A stretch of 64,000 bases of DNA from Cylicocyclus nassatus (GCA_958299035.1 CATQJL010000112.1:48752941-48816940), one strand, 5' to 3'. Positions 41,501 to 56,500 are shown, counted from the stretch's first letter. Notes: generated by a model not told the origin, from the letters alone. Numbers and translations: made by a program.

Positions 41501-44500
41501 TAACGATTTTGTCAATGAATCGATGGTAAATAACCGTACTTCTTTACATTTTTTTTGATTTTGGAGCATTCAACGCCTAATTATTGTTGAAGTTTAGATA
41601 TGCGATTGTCATCAATTTGCATCCAAAAATATGATTTTTAAGATATTTGTTGCAACCGGTGCTTACCTGGTTTCTTGATAGAAGGCATTTTTTTACTTTG
41701 CAGATCAGGATTAGCCATAAAGCAGGATAAAGGAATAAATTAGATCGGTGCAAAAATTCCTTGAAATGCCTCACAAACCGTATAGTAAAGTCAAATGAAC
41801 AGGGTCAAGTGCGGGATGTGGCACGCCACACCTGGAGGGTCGTAAAAGGGTCAGAAAGAGAGGGAGGGGGGTCGTTATCGAGGTGATAGTGATGCTGGCG
41901 ACATTATGTCATTCAACAATGTTGGATAGGCACATTGTACAAAATACCAGCACTGATGTTTTGGCCTATCGTCGTGCACGCACATTTAGCATATTAAAAG
42001 GCTCTTGAAAGCAAGAGAGCAACATCTTCGTAATTAACATGTCAAATAACCCCTGAGGGCCAAGTCTCAGCGAATTTTGAAGTTTCCAAATATCGGGACA
42101 CTCAAGTGAAGTGGTCACTTTCGAATGCTAACTTGTATCAGAGGTGAATTAGCTACTTCGTTTTGCCTTCATTACTACTATTTTTTTGCTCGTACTAGGT
42201 ATCCCACTACGGTTAACCTCCAAACTCTGGATTTAAGAGCAAGTCAAAATCTCGTTTGTCCCATTTTTCGCCTTCAATTTCTCAGCCTAAAAAAGACAAT
42301 TAGGCTCAAATTACTTTTATGAAAGTCACGAGGACTAGAAATGAATATACTTGTTCCTGCGCCTTCCCTCGCGATTCACGTAGTAGCGCAGACTTAGCAT
42401 ATTACCGTAATCCAGTATTTTCGCAGTGCTTTTTATTTGCTTAGCTAAGGAAAAACGACTATATCTTTCCACAGAAGAAACAATTTTGAATGAAATTCCT
42501 GCTATATGGAGAAGAAGATTTAGCAGTAGCAACCATATAAAATGCTTTGAAAGTAAATAGTGTGGTGTGGCACAACCTCTAAAAGCTGTGGCTGCCACAG
42601 CTTTTTAGGGGTGGTGCCACACCCCATTAACTTGTCTCCAAAAAGAATTTTAGCGAACAAAATACATGCAGTTTGATAGCCTGGGTCTTGTAGTTTGGTA
42701 ACCTAAAGTAGCCTATAATTTGGTTCTGATTCATCTTCTTCGTTCTGAGCATAGGTGCGATAGGGGGAGCCGGGCCCTCTCCAGGTGAAGGGGGTCTCTG
42801 CTAGTTCCATCCTTGTAAGGTGAAGGGGGTAAGTGAGCCCTGAAAGCAAAACGCCCCAACAAGTTACATACCATTCGAAAGCTGAAGTCATATAGAATCG
42901 ACATAGACTGTCGGCTTTTTTCTAGGTCATTTGTGACGCGAGGAGGGATTTTATGTACTTCATGTATCAACTAATTTTGTGTCCTCACTTTCTGCTCTCC
43001 GAAACAATGCTACGAGAAAGTCGACGGTCTACGTTTGCTAACGAAGACTTGCTCTGTAACCCAGATAGATAACCAGTAGTGATTAGGTCTTCGTTTGGCA
43101 GAAATCTGCTGTTGAAAATGAACATGATTTCAGATAAAATGCAGTGTATCTCTCGGTAAAGGGCGGCTAGAAAGAATTCGACGGTCTACGTCGAGTCCGC
43201 TTTTCCTAAGCTTCCGAATGGTATATAGAACGCTGAGCGAAAAAACTTGCCAGTTTTTAAAAATGGTGTGGAGGTATTTACTATTAGCTTGCTCCACCCA
43301 GCTCCCCCAATTTATTGGCTTTTATCGGTCACCAGAGCAAGTGCTTTTTAGAGTCGGCAAGCAAAAAAGCCCTAACACGCTTCACACCGTTCGAAAGCTG
43401 AGATTATGGAGAATCGATGTAAACCGTCTTTTTTTCATAGCTTCTCTGTAGAGCGAGATACGAGCAATTTTATACGCCTACTCACCAGCTAATTTTGTGT
43501 AATTATTTTGTAATTTATTTTTGAAAGAAAGAACAAAGATTAATAAAAAGAGACGCTCTAAGTTTACTGGCAAGGTCTTGCTCTGTGATGCTGTTAGAAA
43601 ATCAGGCACCTTTATCCATTCTTCAAGCAGAAATTTCTCGACAAATACACACATCTTTTTGGCTAAAATCCCGTGTAACTCTAAGTAGAGGGAAGCTAGA
43701 GAAAAAGAGACGGTCTACGTCGAATCCTTTTTTTTGTGGGCTTTCTAATGGTATACAGGTTGTCGGGTGAAAAAACTTGTGGTTTCTCAAAAATGAGGTG
43801 GAGATATTCAATAGTAACTTGCTCCACCCCGCTCCGGCTTTCTATGGGTTGCCGGGGCAAGACTTTTTTGGACTGGGAAAGCTTTGTGCACCAACACCTT
43901 ATATATCATTCGATAGCTAAGAACACGAGGAATCGACGTAGACCGTCTCTTCTTTGGTAGCTTCTCTGTGAAGCGAGATACGAGCAGTTTTATCTAGTTA
44001 CAATATCAGCCAATTTTGGATAATTATATTTTCAAACCAAGAAGGTCTTTTTTGAACTTATATGAATCGAAAGCATGAAAAACGAGTAATCTAACTGTTG
44101 TTTTGTTTGTTATTATTCTTTCTAGTGAAAAGAGATATGGTATGATTTCTTGTCAGTAAACATGCATCCATCGCTAGTCAGGTCAGATTTTTCTACTCTT
44201 GCTCAACTCTTTTTTGCAAAGTATGTGTTCATTGATACAATGTTAGTTATTCAAAAAATCAGCATCCTTTTACTTTTTGATTACGTTTCGTTATCAATGC
44301 CCTTTGAGCGCGCGCAGAAGGTCTCAAGCATGCGTTTTTTAACGAAACGTTGTTGATTCGATACTCCCTTGCAGTCTTGATGTCTGAGAAGAAGAGCAGC
44401 TGGCGTTTCCTTTCCAAACAAAAAGTTCCGCTGTAATAGCTGTTTGCCTTGATTAGTCTCAACCTCAGGTGAAAGGGATCAGAAAGATGCCGGCCCTAAA

Positions 44501-47500
44501 GTGAAGGGGGTCAGAGAAATTTCTCCACCTATCTCATCTATGGTTCTGAGTAAAAGCTGGTGGAAGCGCAGCCATTGGAAGCGAATTTGAGACAAACGAG
44601 ACCTTGCCTGCTTCCAATTTCAAAGTTTGATGGTTATCGCGAATTCGTGGTATGGGAAAATAGGGAGTAGTGCTTTGTAGTGAGTACAAAAAGAGTTAGC
44701 TAGTTCACTTTGAAATACAGTTAATCATCTTCGAAAGTGTTTACTTCACGGTGGTCCAATATTTTGAATCTTCAGAATTTGCTAGAACTGGCCACGGTGG
44801 TTATTTGACATGATAATTACGAATATGCGCTCAAGGGGAGGGGGGAAGGGGTATTGAGACAGAAGATAGATGGGGTGGGCTCATCTTATGTGCCACAGCT
44901 CTTGCTCGACCCTGTAAATGAACAACTCAAGCTGCATCCGGTGCAGGTTTTCTCCCTCTTTCCAGTCGCTATATCGTCAATGTGATATGGAAATGCTGAG
45001 GTAACCGCTGGAAAGTACAACCCTTCGTTTCCGCCAGGTTCAATTTTGATAATTTTCAGATTTCTTATTCGAGACTGGGGAGTTTCGATAGCCATCAGTT
45101 GAAGAAAACCTTTTGCCAACTAAAGCAACTTTTTGTAGTTTTATGGCTTGTCTTTCAAAACATATCTTTTGAAGTGACCGAATTTTAGTTTGGCCTATTT
45201 CAACATCTTATTGTTAGATGAAATGGTTGACAGTAAACCTTAAAAAGCAAAACACCGACTAAAGAAACGTCACAATTTTTGCGTTCTTCGGCCACAAAAA
45301 GATTTTCCCTTTGCTTTTCGTCTCACGATATCCGCTTGACCCGGTGCCAGTGCAAAACCCTGATCAGAATACGTCTTAGTAAAGCCATCTTACTTTTGCA
45401 TATCGAATATAATTTTGTGACTGTCAACTGGCTGTGAGTAATCAGCAAAATAACAAGATACCAATCAAGATGAACTTAGCGCTGAAATGGTTAGGCAACA
45501 CTTCTTGGTTATGTTAGATCTGTCCTAGCTTATGTCAATATGGTCCTCGTCAAAGTTATTTATGTGTTGAATGTTCAAGGAATGAAGGCGTTTCTTGCCT
45601 ATTCGATATACACCAATGCGGCAGAATTAATGAATGTGAGCCCTTACAAAAAAGGAGCCATCAAATCGCTGGCATCAATTCGATTCATCTCAATGACCTG
45701 GGTTGTAGCAGGACATGTGCTCATGGATATTCTGGTCAGCGGTGCGTCAATTATATTTGTATTGAGTTGAAGCATAATTCTCGCATCAAAATTTTCAAAA
45801 TTCTGCTACTTCATCCAGCTTCAATGAAACTCCTGCTTTGATAAATAGAAAGAGGAAATCCTGCGCTTTCAGAAGGTGCTCAAGTCAAAATCTTTCGAAG
45901 GCATATGGCAACTACATAAAGAGATTGAGAAAATTACCAAAAAAGTAGTTTTTTGATTTTTACTAAATTTGCGAGAACGTCCACTAAAATTTACTTTGAT
46001 CTTTTTATGACAAACTCTCTTCAACTGATCGTAAGAGAGAAGCTGGTATTGATGGGATGTCTCTGCGAACAATTACGGATTTCGATTTTCTAAAATTGAC
46101 TTATCGATTTTGTTTCATACTGATTTTTTCATGTAGTATAAGATATTTGATATAAATAACAATAAGCATATTTTTCCAATTACAGGGTGCGGCAAAAGTC
46201 TGGGAGCCTAGTACTTTTTCGTACAAAACGAGAAGGGAAGTACCTAGAAACGAAAAATTTGGCGCACACATAATTCGAACCATTGCAGATACAGCCCAGT
46301 TCTTGAATTGCAAAACTGCCTCTTTTGGCTTCCACGCATCGCTACAAAATCTTGGCAAGTCCACCTGTCATGGCACGCAGGTAGTCGTAATGGAATTCGC
46401 CCCACGCCTTCACGATAACTGCTTCTTTTACCGTGGCAAAAGCGCAGAGTGATAGAGCAAACTTTTGTCTACAACATGCTTCCAAAAGAATTTTTTGCAT
46501 TGCTTAGGAATAAAAAATATTGGATTTTTAATTATCAGCATGTGTACGTCGCATGCCGGAATTATGGCTACAATTGCGCAAATAAAAACTTAAAAATATC
46601 GTTTAAAAGTATAAAAAGTGTTCCCATGGCCGAATTACAATAGATTGATTCTAATTCAGAAGACGTATGCAAAAAATACAGCCTTGGTCCCAGTGCCTGT
46701 TGAGCATTCTATAGCTTTTAAATTTGTTCTGAAGACGGATTTCCACTGGCACGTAGGTAACATTCACAAACTTTTATTTTCCGTTCCAAGAACAGCCCCT
46801 GGCAAAGCAAATCTAGGATACAATATCGCAAAGCCTCTTCTATGTTGTGTGCATCGAAGTTTTGTAAAATATTAACAGCATCTCTAGTTACAGCAAAAAT
46901 TGTAAATACCAAAACTCTGGTTTTTTCGCTTTGCAAAAGTACTAATTTGGTAATTTCCATTCTTACAAAAACATATGGCAGCCATTTCCAGCCAAATAAA
47001 GTGTATTCTGTAGAGGATGACCGCAGCATCATGTGGCATAAAATTGAAATCAAAACCATCAGTATCTTTGTAATTGCAGTACTGCAAAATTAGGCTCCCA
47101 AACTTTTGCCGCACCCTGTAAGTAGCTTGTTTAAGTATCTTTGAAAGAGTTTTATTCTGTTTTCTTGGTGCAAGAATTGCGCATCAACCTAATAGTTATG
47201 AATGAAAAACTTTCGTTGGCCTCAATTTAGACACATTGAAACCTGCAATGGAAGTATGGAACCCAGTTCTTTCAACTACAATCATAAATGCTTTTTTCTC
47301 CGTCGATACGTTTTTCGTTCTCTCTGGTATTCTGGTTTCCTACCTCTTCTTCAAAATCAGGCCATCTGCAGCATATGTCAGGGATCCTATGGGTTGGGTT
47401 ATGCATTACGTGCACCGCTATATCAGGTACAAATCAATCAATTGTAACCCTCAACAAAGTAATTTGCTATTATTGATCCTTCCTGTTTGAACATTTAACC

Positions 47501-50500
47501 TATAATACAGCATTATTCAAATCTGAGCATCTACCATATAAAGGATAGTCCAATGTGAGTTTTAAGCCGCCTCTCTCGGCCCCTCGTCATGTTTAAAGAC
47601 GTACTGTCTGGGCATTTTGCCCAACCTCGGTCGATGCGCCACTTGGTATCCGTCATTTCCTCACATGTTTTCCTTGAATTTTTGTCCATCTTTATATTCT
47701 CACAAAAGCTTCCTTTTCTTTGTCCTCTAGCTGTACTGTTTCTCCTATATTTTGCAGATCCGACAGTTGGTTGATTGAACATTTGGTTTTGTACGATGAG
47801 TGCCCTTATTGTTAGTTCCTAGACAGGGGCGGGGACAGACGGTTTCAGTTTAAACTAGGCTTCGTTTTTGGGACAAAGGGGATAACGTTCTTGTAGGATC
47901 TGGGACAGAGTCCCAGAATAAAGTCGGCAAACATTTTAGGACTTATGCGTTGAACGTACTTTTGCAAGCGCGCGGATTTCAAGTGCAAGACTCAAACAAA
48001 CAAATGGCTTGTTTACAACGCGTCAACAATCACATGACACCAAACTTGGGCTACCTGTAACTTATGTGTCTTAATACCCGTCCTTGAGTTGTTGGTTTCT
48101 AACAACAACTCAGGGACGGGTATTAAGACACATAAGTTACAGGTAGGTAGCATCAAATTAGCTGGGTTAATTCGCATGGCATTAGGTCGCTTTTTCATTT
48201 TTTCGAAAAAAAGTCCACATAAACTTCGCCCTAGAGATACGACGTTAACGATGACGCGATCATGAATGGATCAAACACGAACAGCAAAAAATAATGGAAA
48301 AAGTTTGCCACGCCTTCAGTTCACATAACTTTTTCATATTTCCATACAAAGTTCTAACTCCCTGTTGCCTATCCATCATAATTTATTATTCCGTTTTCTC
48401 TTCGCTGTAAACGAGGCTTCTGTTTATTTTGGAGCAGGTTCTCAAATTTGCGCGCTTAACCGGCGAACCTGCTGAAACAGGAATCTTTTGGGTTCTTGCA
48501 GGATCGATAAGACAGAAATGACAATCTGCGTCCTTTTTAGAAAATGAAGGGTGACATAAGACGGAGAAAGGGACGGGGGAGGGGCGCGGGAAAAAGGTTA
48601 GGGTTTCCGTAAACGATGTCGCCCTTGCTTTTTACCCCGAAACGATATCCAGCTTGCCCCGTAAGCCACCTATGCCGAGCTTTGGTAGTTAAAGCGTAAA
48701 TATCGAAGGTTTACAAAAGTTTTGGACCTTTTTAATTAGGAAAATCAAAACGCTTAGAAATCTGTCGTATGCTGAAGAGAGGGAATTAAACCATAGCCTC
48801 TCATTTTTGAGCCGAAAATAGTGAGAACATACGCATTGATGGATATCGAGCTCCAACATGTGTGTCAGACGTCCTTTGTACTTTGTATCGACAATTGCAC
48901 TGCCACATTGTTGGTCGCTACAGATTTGGTTGACTGTTCGCCTAGGGGTTTTCGACATACTGTGGCCACAGTCAATAACGAAACTTGAGACTAAAATCTA
49001 CCTTCATAGACTACATTAAGGGTGGTTTTCTACCTTAAGCTAGGCTTAACCTTTAGAAAATGTTTGTTGTGATTACAGATATGCAGTGATGCTTACCCCA
49101 AAGTAAATTTAACTCCAGGATTCGTTGTTGGATACGGACACTAAAACCAAAAAGGTACCATTTTCAATAACGGGACACTCCAAATACGCTTTCTTGTTTT
49201 TTTTGTTGCATCGAATACTTCAAATATGGTTTTTTGCTTTTGTACTGCAACAATAAGTTCGTAAAATTTATCAAAGTTATGTTTTCCAGTCTTTCGATTC
49301 CTATGAAACTACTCGAATTTGTGCTCTATTCCTAGTCAGCCAGGGGGAGCAGAACTGGTGCAAAAAATCAATTTTCTCACAAAATGTCAGCAAATTCTGC
49401 AGCTTACGGTTCAATCACTTAATTTGGCTCAACGGTTGATAAAAACTGCTGACAGAGCGTGAGAGCTAGACGATCCTGGTTGGGTTGATTATAGGATAAG
49501 GATCGAAACATAAAAAACGAGAAATGGTTGGAGTTGATTAGAAAACAAGTGAGGAAGTGTCGGACATCGGCGCTAGACCGAAGGCTAACAAAATGCCCAA
49601 ATCATGCGTACGCAAGCGCTGCGCAAAGTTCCAGCGAGAGGCCGCGACGACGCGATCAGACTGGGGGTGGGTTAGGAGGAACCAAAGGGCTGCCGTCTGT
49701 ATCCGCAAGAGAAGATAATCAAGAGCGTGAGTGGTGTGGAGATTTTGGCAAGGATCCAAGAAACTTGGCAAAGACATCCTTTGGGATAGAATCTCCATAA
49801 CTGTCCTCAAAAGAATGGGAACTTCATCTCTGAAAGACAGTAAGATATTCAACACACTACCAATGCGATTCTCCCGTTTACAATTGGTTAGTGCTACGAT
49901 TTAGTGAGTTAAACTTGAGCCTTTCATCGGAAATAATGTTTTATTGTTTTTCATTGGGACTAATTGGCTATCGTTTGAGTTTACTATTAGTGTTTGATTT
50001 TTACTAACGGCACACCTAGAGTGTATTAAATAAATGAATAAATAAATAAAACTTTGCCTGGAGATGATTTTGAAAATTTTGAAAAACAGATTTGTGATGC
50101 AAATTGGAAGGCGCATTCACTGGGCTATAAGTAAATGAAAATTCGGAATTGTAGTGGTAACAAAAGTCAAATTTTTATAGGAATTTCTTGTTTTATGGAT
50201 TTTGGAGTTTCAAACTGCTGAAAACCTGTGTTTTCATTCCAAATTCATTCTTTTTTCTTAGAAATGGGGAAATAGTTTCTTTTTGAGTCAGTGAGTCAAA
50301 GCTCAAAATGTCATAAAAACACATGTGGAGGTCTGTGTCATGATGCAATATGCAGGTCATATAACTTCAAATCTATTTTAATTCTAAATCTTGACAGTAG
50401 AGATTTCACAGGATTTGTCATCAAAACTATGCCGGTAATCCTTCCGAAGTTGTACACAATAGCAAAAGTCTGATTACAACTCCCTACTTTCAACTGAAAA

Positions 50501-53500
50501 TCCAAAAATTTCGTTGGGAAGTTCACTTACAATTTTTCAAACAACATTGATCCAGAGATTCCTCAGTTTTCAATGATGAACTTTGAAGGCTCAGTTTTTG
50601 GTAAAAGTAGAAGTCGAGTGGAGAGGCAGAGTTGTTTACCGAGCTTTTACTTTCCCTTGGCTGGTACTCTTGAACACTCCTTTCTCAGAATTATTTTTTC
50701 ATCCTCAAAATTCGTTTAACTTCCGCATTTTGGTCTCTCTACAAAAAAATTTCGAGTATGACTCAATCCGCTGGGTAACGCTAGCTCCTCTGTGGGTGCA
50801 ATAAAGAGCGACCCAACGGAAAAGACCCTCAGGATATACCGCAGGCGAATGCGGCTAGCTTTGCTCCATAACGCCACGCCGCCCTTTGACATTCCCTAAG
50901 TCACCCTTTATGAGGCTAGTAAGAATCGAGATTTTGTTCTAGAAAACATGAGATAACCTCGCGTAATCGATAGAATACTAATTGCGTCCATCCTCGCGGC
51001 AGTAGGTGTCATTATGAGAGTGCGAACGCAAATCAAAAGGCGATATTTTTTTAGTTGGAATTGTTTCCCACTTACCTCTTTGGCACTTACCTTGCCGTCC
51101 GCATCATATTTTGAGATGTACAGCGACTACAGCGGCAGAATATTCTTCTTTTTTCACACAACGAGTGCTATAAGCCAATTTCCTTGCGAAAATTTCTGAC
51201 GCAGCAATAAGTTTAGAAGTTGTTAGTTTTGAAAATGGTTGCTCAACGGAAATTCCTAAGCAGTAGAACCGAGAAAAAAAACACATACAGTGCTGGACAT
51301 AATAATAAAGCCACTCCTGGTGCAAAAGTTTTGTCAGTTTTTTCAAACAGTTGGCAAGCACGCTAGAATGAAGATAAACAAACACTTCAAGAAGTACCCG
51401 ATGCAGAATTTCTTTCTCTTTCCAGCTGCTAAACTCTTATTGTGTTTTGTTGAGAAAATGACGAGATATTTGCCGGAAATTACAATCACTCGTTTTTACC
51501 ATGTCCAATTTTCACTAATTTTCAAAATTTTTGTGTGAGATTTTCGGAGGAGCTCTAATGACCTCCAGATAGGGCAAACCTTTTGCCAACAGAAGCAATT
51601 TTTTTTCTTTTTTTAGTGCTTTTTCAGGATTTTGCTAAGTAATTTTCAAGTCTAGTGTTTTGGAAAAATCGCATAACCTTTCATTGTAGCAAGCACTGCA
51701 AAACCTACACACTACTGAGGTTTCAACACACGATTATTACTACCGCTACCATTACAAAGTAAATGAGCTATCTTCATAATTCGCTTCGAATTATGAAGAT
51801 TTTGAAGCATAGTTACGTCAGTGCGCACTCATGAAATTGAGAAATACTGCCTCATAAATTTCGTAGAAATTCTGAAAGACAAGGCGTAGGGCTTTTAAAA
51901 TTGCTTCTGTTGGCAAAAGATTTGCCCTATCTGGTGGTTATTAGGGCTCCTTTGTAAATCTCATACAAAAATTTTGAAAATAGTGAAATTTGGACATGGT
52001 AAAAACGAGTGGTTGTAAATTCCGGAAAATATTTCGTCATTTTCTTCATTTTCTCAACGAAACACAATAAGAGTTTAGCAGCTGGAAAGAGGAAGAAGTT
52101 CTGCATTAGATGCATTTTGAAACTTATCTTCATTCTAGCGTGCTTGCCAACTGATTGGAAAAACTGCAAAACCTTTGCACCAAGAGTGGCTTTATAATCA
52201 TATCCAGCACCTTAAAAGAAACAATATAATTTTTGAGCATTCTTTTCGATTATGGATTTGTTTGGCACAATCATCAGCACAAACGTTCACGTTATCACCT
52301 GTTCCAAGTTTTATTATAGCGACGTCATTGACGTCACACTAGCATGTCTGAATTCAGTGATGGCAAGGTCAACGCTTTGTTAGACATAGTGCCGCCACAG
52401 AACTTCTTCCAGTATTTCATGGTTGTAATCTATGAAGAACCTTAAAGGCAGTGTCCGGGCAAAAACTCGATTTTGAGATTTTGTGCTTACTTGGGCCTAT
52501 CCGCTACGCTGAATCCGAAAATGCACATTGTAGAGCGCGAAAAGGGCGAAAAACGGCTTTAACACAGGAGGGAAATGAGCAGGTGGGCGGGGTCCTCCCC
52601 ACTGCAAATTCACGTTCCCGGCTTCCGCAGCGACCTTCTCGCTTCCGGTTTCAAGTCAATCATTCGCACTTGGCCGGTAGCGATGTTAGAACGGCTAGCG
52701 GAATCGAGAAAATCGCTCCGGGAGCTGGGGGAGTGAAATTGCACTGGGGAAAGCTCCGCCCACCTGCTGATTTCCCTCCTACATTAGAGCCCTTTTTCGC
52801 CGTTTTCGCGCTTTCCAATGTGGATTTTCGGATTCAGCATGGCGAATAGGCCCATATAAGCAGAAAATCTCAAAATCGAGTTTTTGCCCGGACACTGCCT
52901 TTAAGGTTCCAAGAAAGATTTTTCTGGCATGTGTGTGGCCATTTCCCTTCACCGCAAATCACTGCTGTTGACAAAAAAGGAATAGTTTTGAAGTGGAGTT
53001 TCCATGTGAACTGTACAGCGTCTTATAGATCGTAAAACATTCAATTAAAACTGCTTCATCCCAAAACGCTTCTGGGGGGGGGGGGGGGGAGCGAGACGGG
53101 GTTCTGGGTTATTTGAGGCAAAAAGTCAAGGGTTTGGCTAAAGTTAAAACACGTGTTAAGGCTTTTCGGCGCTTCAAAGGGTAATGACTAGCTAGTTTAT
53201 CAAAGTGATGGTATTATCTGCATGCTCCCTTGCAGTAACCATGGCTTCATCTTAGCTCAAATACTAATTTTGACTAATTTTATTTTAGCAGCGCGTTTGA
53301 ATCCTTGCTTCCAAAAGATCTGCATAACACCCCCCCCCCCTCTCCAAAAAAAGCTTTGCGGATATCGAAAGCAGTTTTGAAATTATGGTTTCGTACTCTG
53401 TAACACGTACATTTCATATGAAAATAGCGCTTTGACCAAACACCCCTTCCTTGTAAAGAAGCTAATGACAACTTCCCAGGCGCCGCTCTTGAAGGTACTG

Positions 53501-56500
53501 CCTTGGCGATACTATACAAAACGATACTATACGATGGAGTCTTGAAAAGGAGACATTGGCTTAGATTAGGCTAACAAGCAATTATTTCAGCTCGGCCTTA
53601 TTTACTTGCGTTTCAAAGACGAAAACACCAAATGTAGCGATATCGAGATCCTTAGTGAAACAATGTATGTGCCTTTCAACTTATGTATTAGCAGAAAAGA
53701 TGCTCAGATTCTGTATAAGAGAATACACAGCTTTATCAGTTGAATCTCAACGGTACAGTTCTACTTGTTTTAGACTAACACCACCTGTAATGATATTTAT
53801 CTGGTTTTTCGTAACTGTGACTCCGCTTATCAATGGGCCATGGGCTCAGTCAGCGACGGGCATGCAAACCACCTTGTATAAACCGTGTGAGAAATATTGG
53901 TGGCGTAATATACTTTATATCAATAACTTCTTTGATCTGACACAAGTATGTCCTACAGAACCCAGTCCAAAACCCGATATCTATTTACAGAATTGCTACA
54001 TTATAACCTGGTATCTAGCGTGTGATATGCAGCTCTATGTTATTGCCCCAATCTTCCTCATTGTATTTTATATCTCGTGGATTGCTGGTAGCCGAGGATT
54101 TTAGGGTCGCTGAAAACAAGCTAGCGCTTTAGGATCTGTACTTGTGTGCTTATGCATTGCTGGTAGTATAGCTTACGTGTACTACATTTCTATCCATCTC
54201 GACATCCCACCAATCATAGTGGGCGCTTTTGCGTTCGACGACATAGCGAACTTTGGATTGTAAGTGATTTTTAGCTTACACTAATGAACACTGTTGCGTA
54301 CTTCAGAAAGGTGTTGGACTTTTTTGACCTGTACTATCAAAAACCTTGGAGTCGCTGCACGCCGTACTTAATTGGATTTGCAGTTGGATATTTCCTTGCC
54401 TCTGGGAAAAAACCGAAACTAAACAAAGTATAACTTGTACACAAGGAAAACTTTTTGATAACACATATTGCAGGTATTGATTGTGTCTTTGTGGGTATTA
54501 GCTGCAGCACTTGCATTAGCATCTCTTTACGGTCCGCATAAGTTCATTAAAGGAGAGGATGACTGGAGGTGGGCTATTGCAGACGATGTTAATTAATCAA
54601 GAGTTTTTACAATTTTTCCTTTTTGTGCTCCTTCCGTGTTTGACGGTTGTGTATCAAAATTTGGTTGTTGCTTTATCACTTTTTCCAAATGTACATTTTC
54701 TTATCCGTAAACAAATCAAAGTTGTATCGTTGTATGTTGTATGAATACAACATTTTTTTCTAGGTGAGTTCCAGAGAAAGAGCTAGAGCAAACTAAACTT
54801 TGCAAGATGGTGCTTAAACTTTCACCAAGTTGATCCATGCGAAGTTTGGAGTCAAAACCTGAGAATATGCGAATGCCGAAAAATCGAAAAAGTATCCGAA
54901 CTCCTTCGAAGAAAATTCCTATCATCCATTATTTTCTTAGGCATAAACATTTGACGTGAGACTACTGAATACAGTTTGCGGAATTTTTCCTAAGCAATCA
55001 AGAAAACGAAATTTCTGTGATTTTGTAAAGCATTACTAAGTTGTTTTTTCACCAATGATTATAACAAACCTAGAAGTACAACCGTAATTCCAACCTTCTA
55101 CATGAGCTAATTTTCGAAAACTATTGTATTAGGTCGTACAGAATGTTCTTGCGCACGATTTTCAAAAATTCATAACTCTTTAAATTTCTAACGGATTTGT
55201 AGGACCAAAATTTTGCTCAAGAGAGGAACTCATGCTCTTTGCAAATGTACCTGAAATGTTCGTTAATGTTTACAAATGAAGGAGATAGAAGTTCAAAATC
55301 AAAATCACTCAAAATTTGGATTTTTCGTGTAGGGTCATAAAAAATCGGAGACTTGCAACAAAAATCGGAGCAGTCAGTATTACGGGTTCTTTCACCAGCC
55401 AGCTCTTTTCAACAGTGCAAAGTTTGTGCTGATTGAGCGTCTCCATGAAAAGTTATGACTTCCCTGAAAAATGCCAAAATAAATCAAAATCGCCCTTTTG
55501 TACTGATTGCCCTAAAATCAGATCGCTCAATCAGCACAAACTTTGCACTGTTGGAAAGAGCTGGTGAAAGAACCCGTAATACTGACTGCTCCGATTTTTG
55601 TTGCAAGTCTCCGATTTTTTATGACTCTACACGAAAAATCCAAATTTTGAGTGATTTTGGTTTTAAGCTTCTACCTCCTTCATTTGTACACATTAACGAA
55701 CAGTTTAGGTACAGATACAGAGAGCATGAGTTCCTTTCTTAAGCAAAGATTCTGATTGTACAAATCTGTTAAAAATTTAAAGAGTTGTGAATTTTTTGAA
55801 ATCGTGCGCAAGCCTACGGTTTTGCTTCTAAAAACTTGTAGCATAAACTAGTGAACAGCTCACATTGCTTCCTCAAAACTATAAAGATTTTCATGTTTTC
55901 AATTCCTAGGAGGGAGAAGAGTTTAGCAAGTTGATATGAATGTCTAATATGGAATGTGTGCGTAAGCGTTTAGGAGATCTGTACAATTTGTTTAAATTTT
56001 GGTTTTCCCCACGTCTGGGCACTTGAGTTTTTTGAGTTGTTGGCTTAAAATTTGGTGCAAATGTAACGTTTGCCCCAACACATCGCCATTGTACAAGTCG
56101 TGCTGCAACATTCCAGCCGCGACGCGCGTGGCCCGCAGCGTTTACGCAGTGCGTGCGGTCAACAAATAAGCAATAGAGCTTTTTCCTGGAGCCCATCTAG
56201 AACCTAGGAGAAAATGATTTGCAACGTGAACTAAACTTGGCGCAAAACTTATGTACCAACCTAATAGCCGCATCAGGTTCTGCTAGGCTTTGATTCCAGT
56301 AATGCAGTAAGTGGAACCTATAACAACTTCTCGAGATTTGGTTGGTCAATAGCAATAGCTTGGGTCATTGTCGCAAATCACTTGGGATGGGGAGGTATAG
56401 TGGCAGAGAAAGTGCACTTTTACAAAATCATTCATAACTAATGTTGTAGGAATTATCGCCGATTTCATGGATCATCCATTGTGGCAACCATTGGGCAGAC

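Noticed and set aside
49528..49800. Arginine/glycine-rich frame in copy C intron 8
   Set aside because: Low-complexity character and no motif of reverse transcriptases or transposases.
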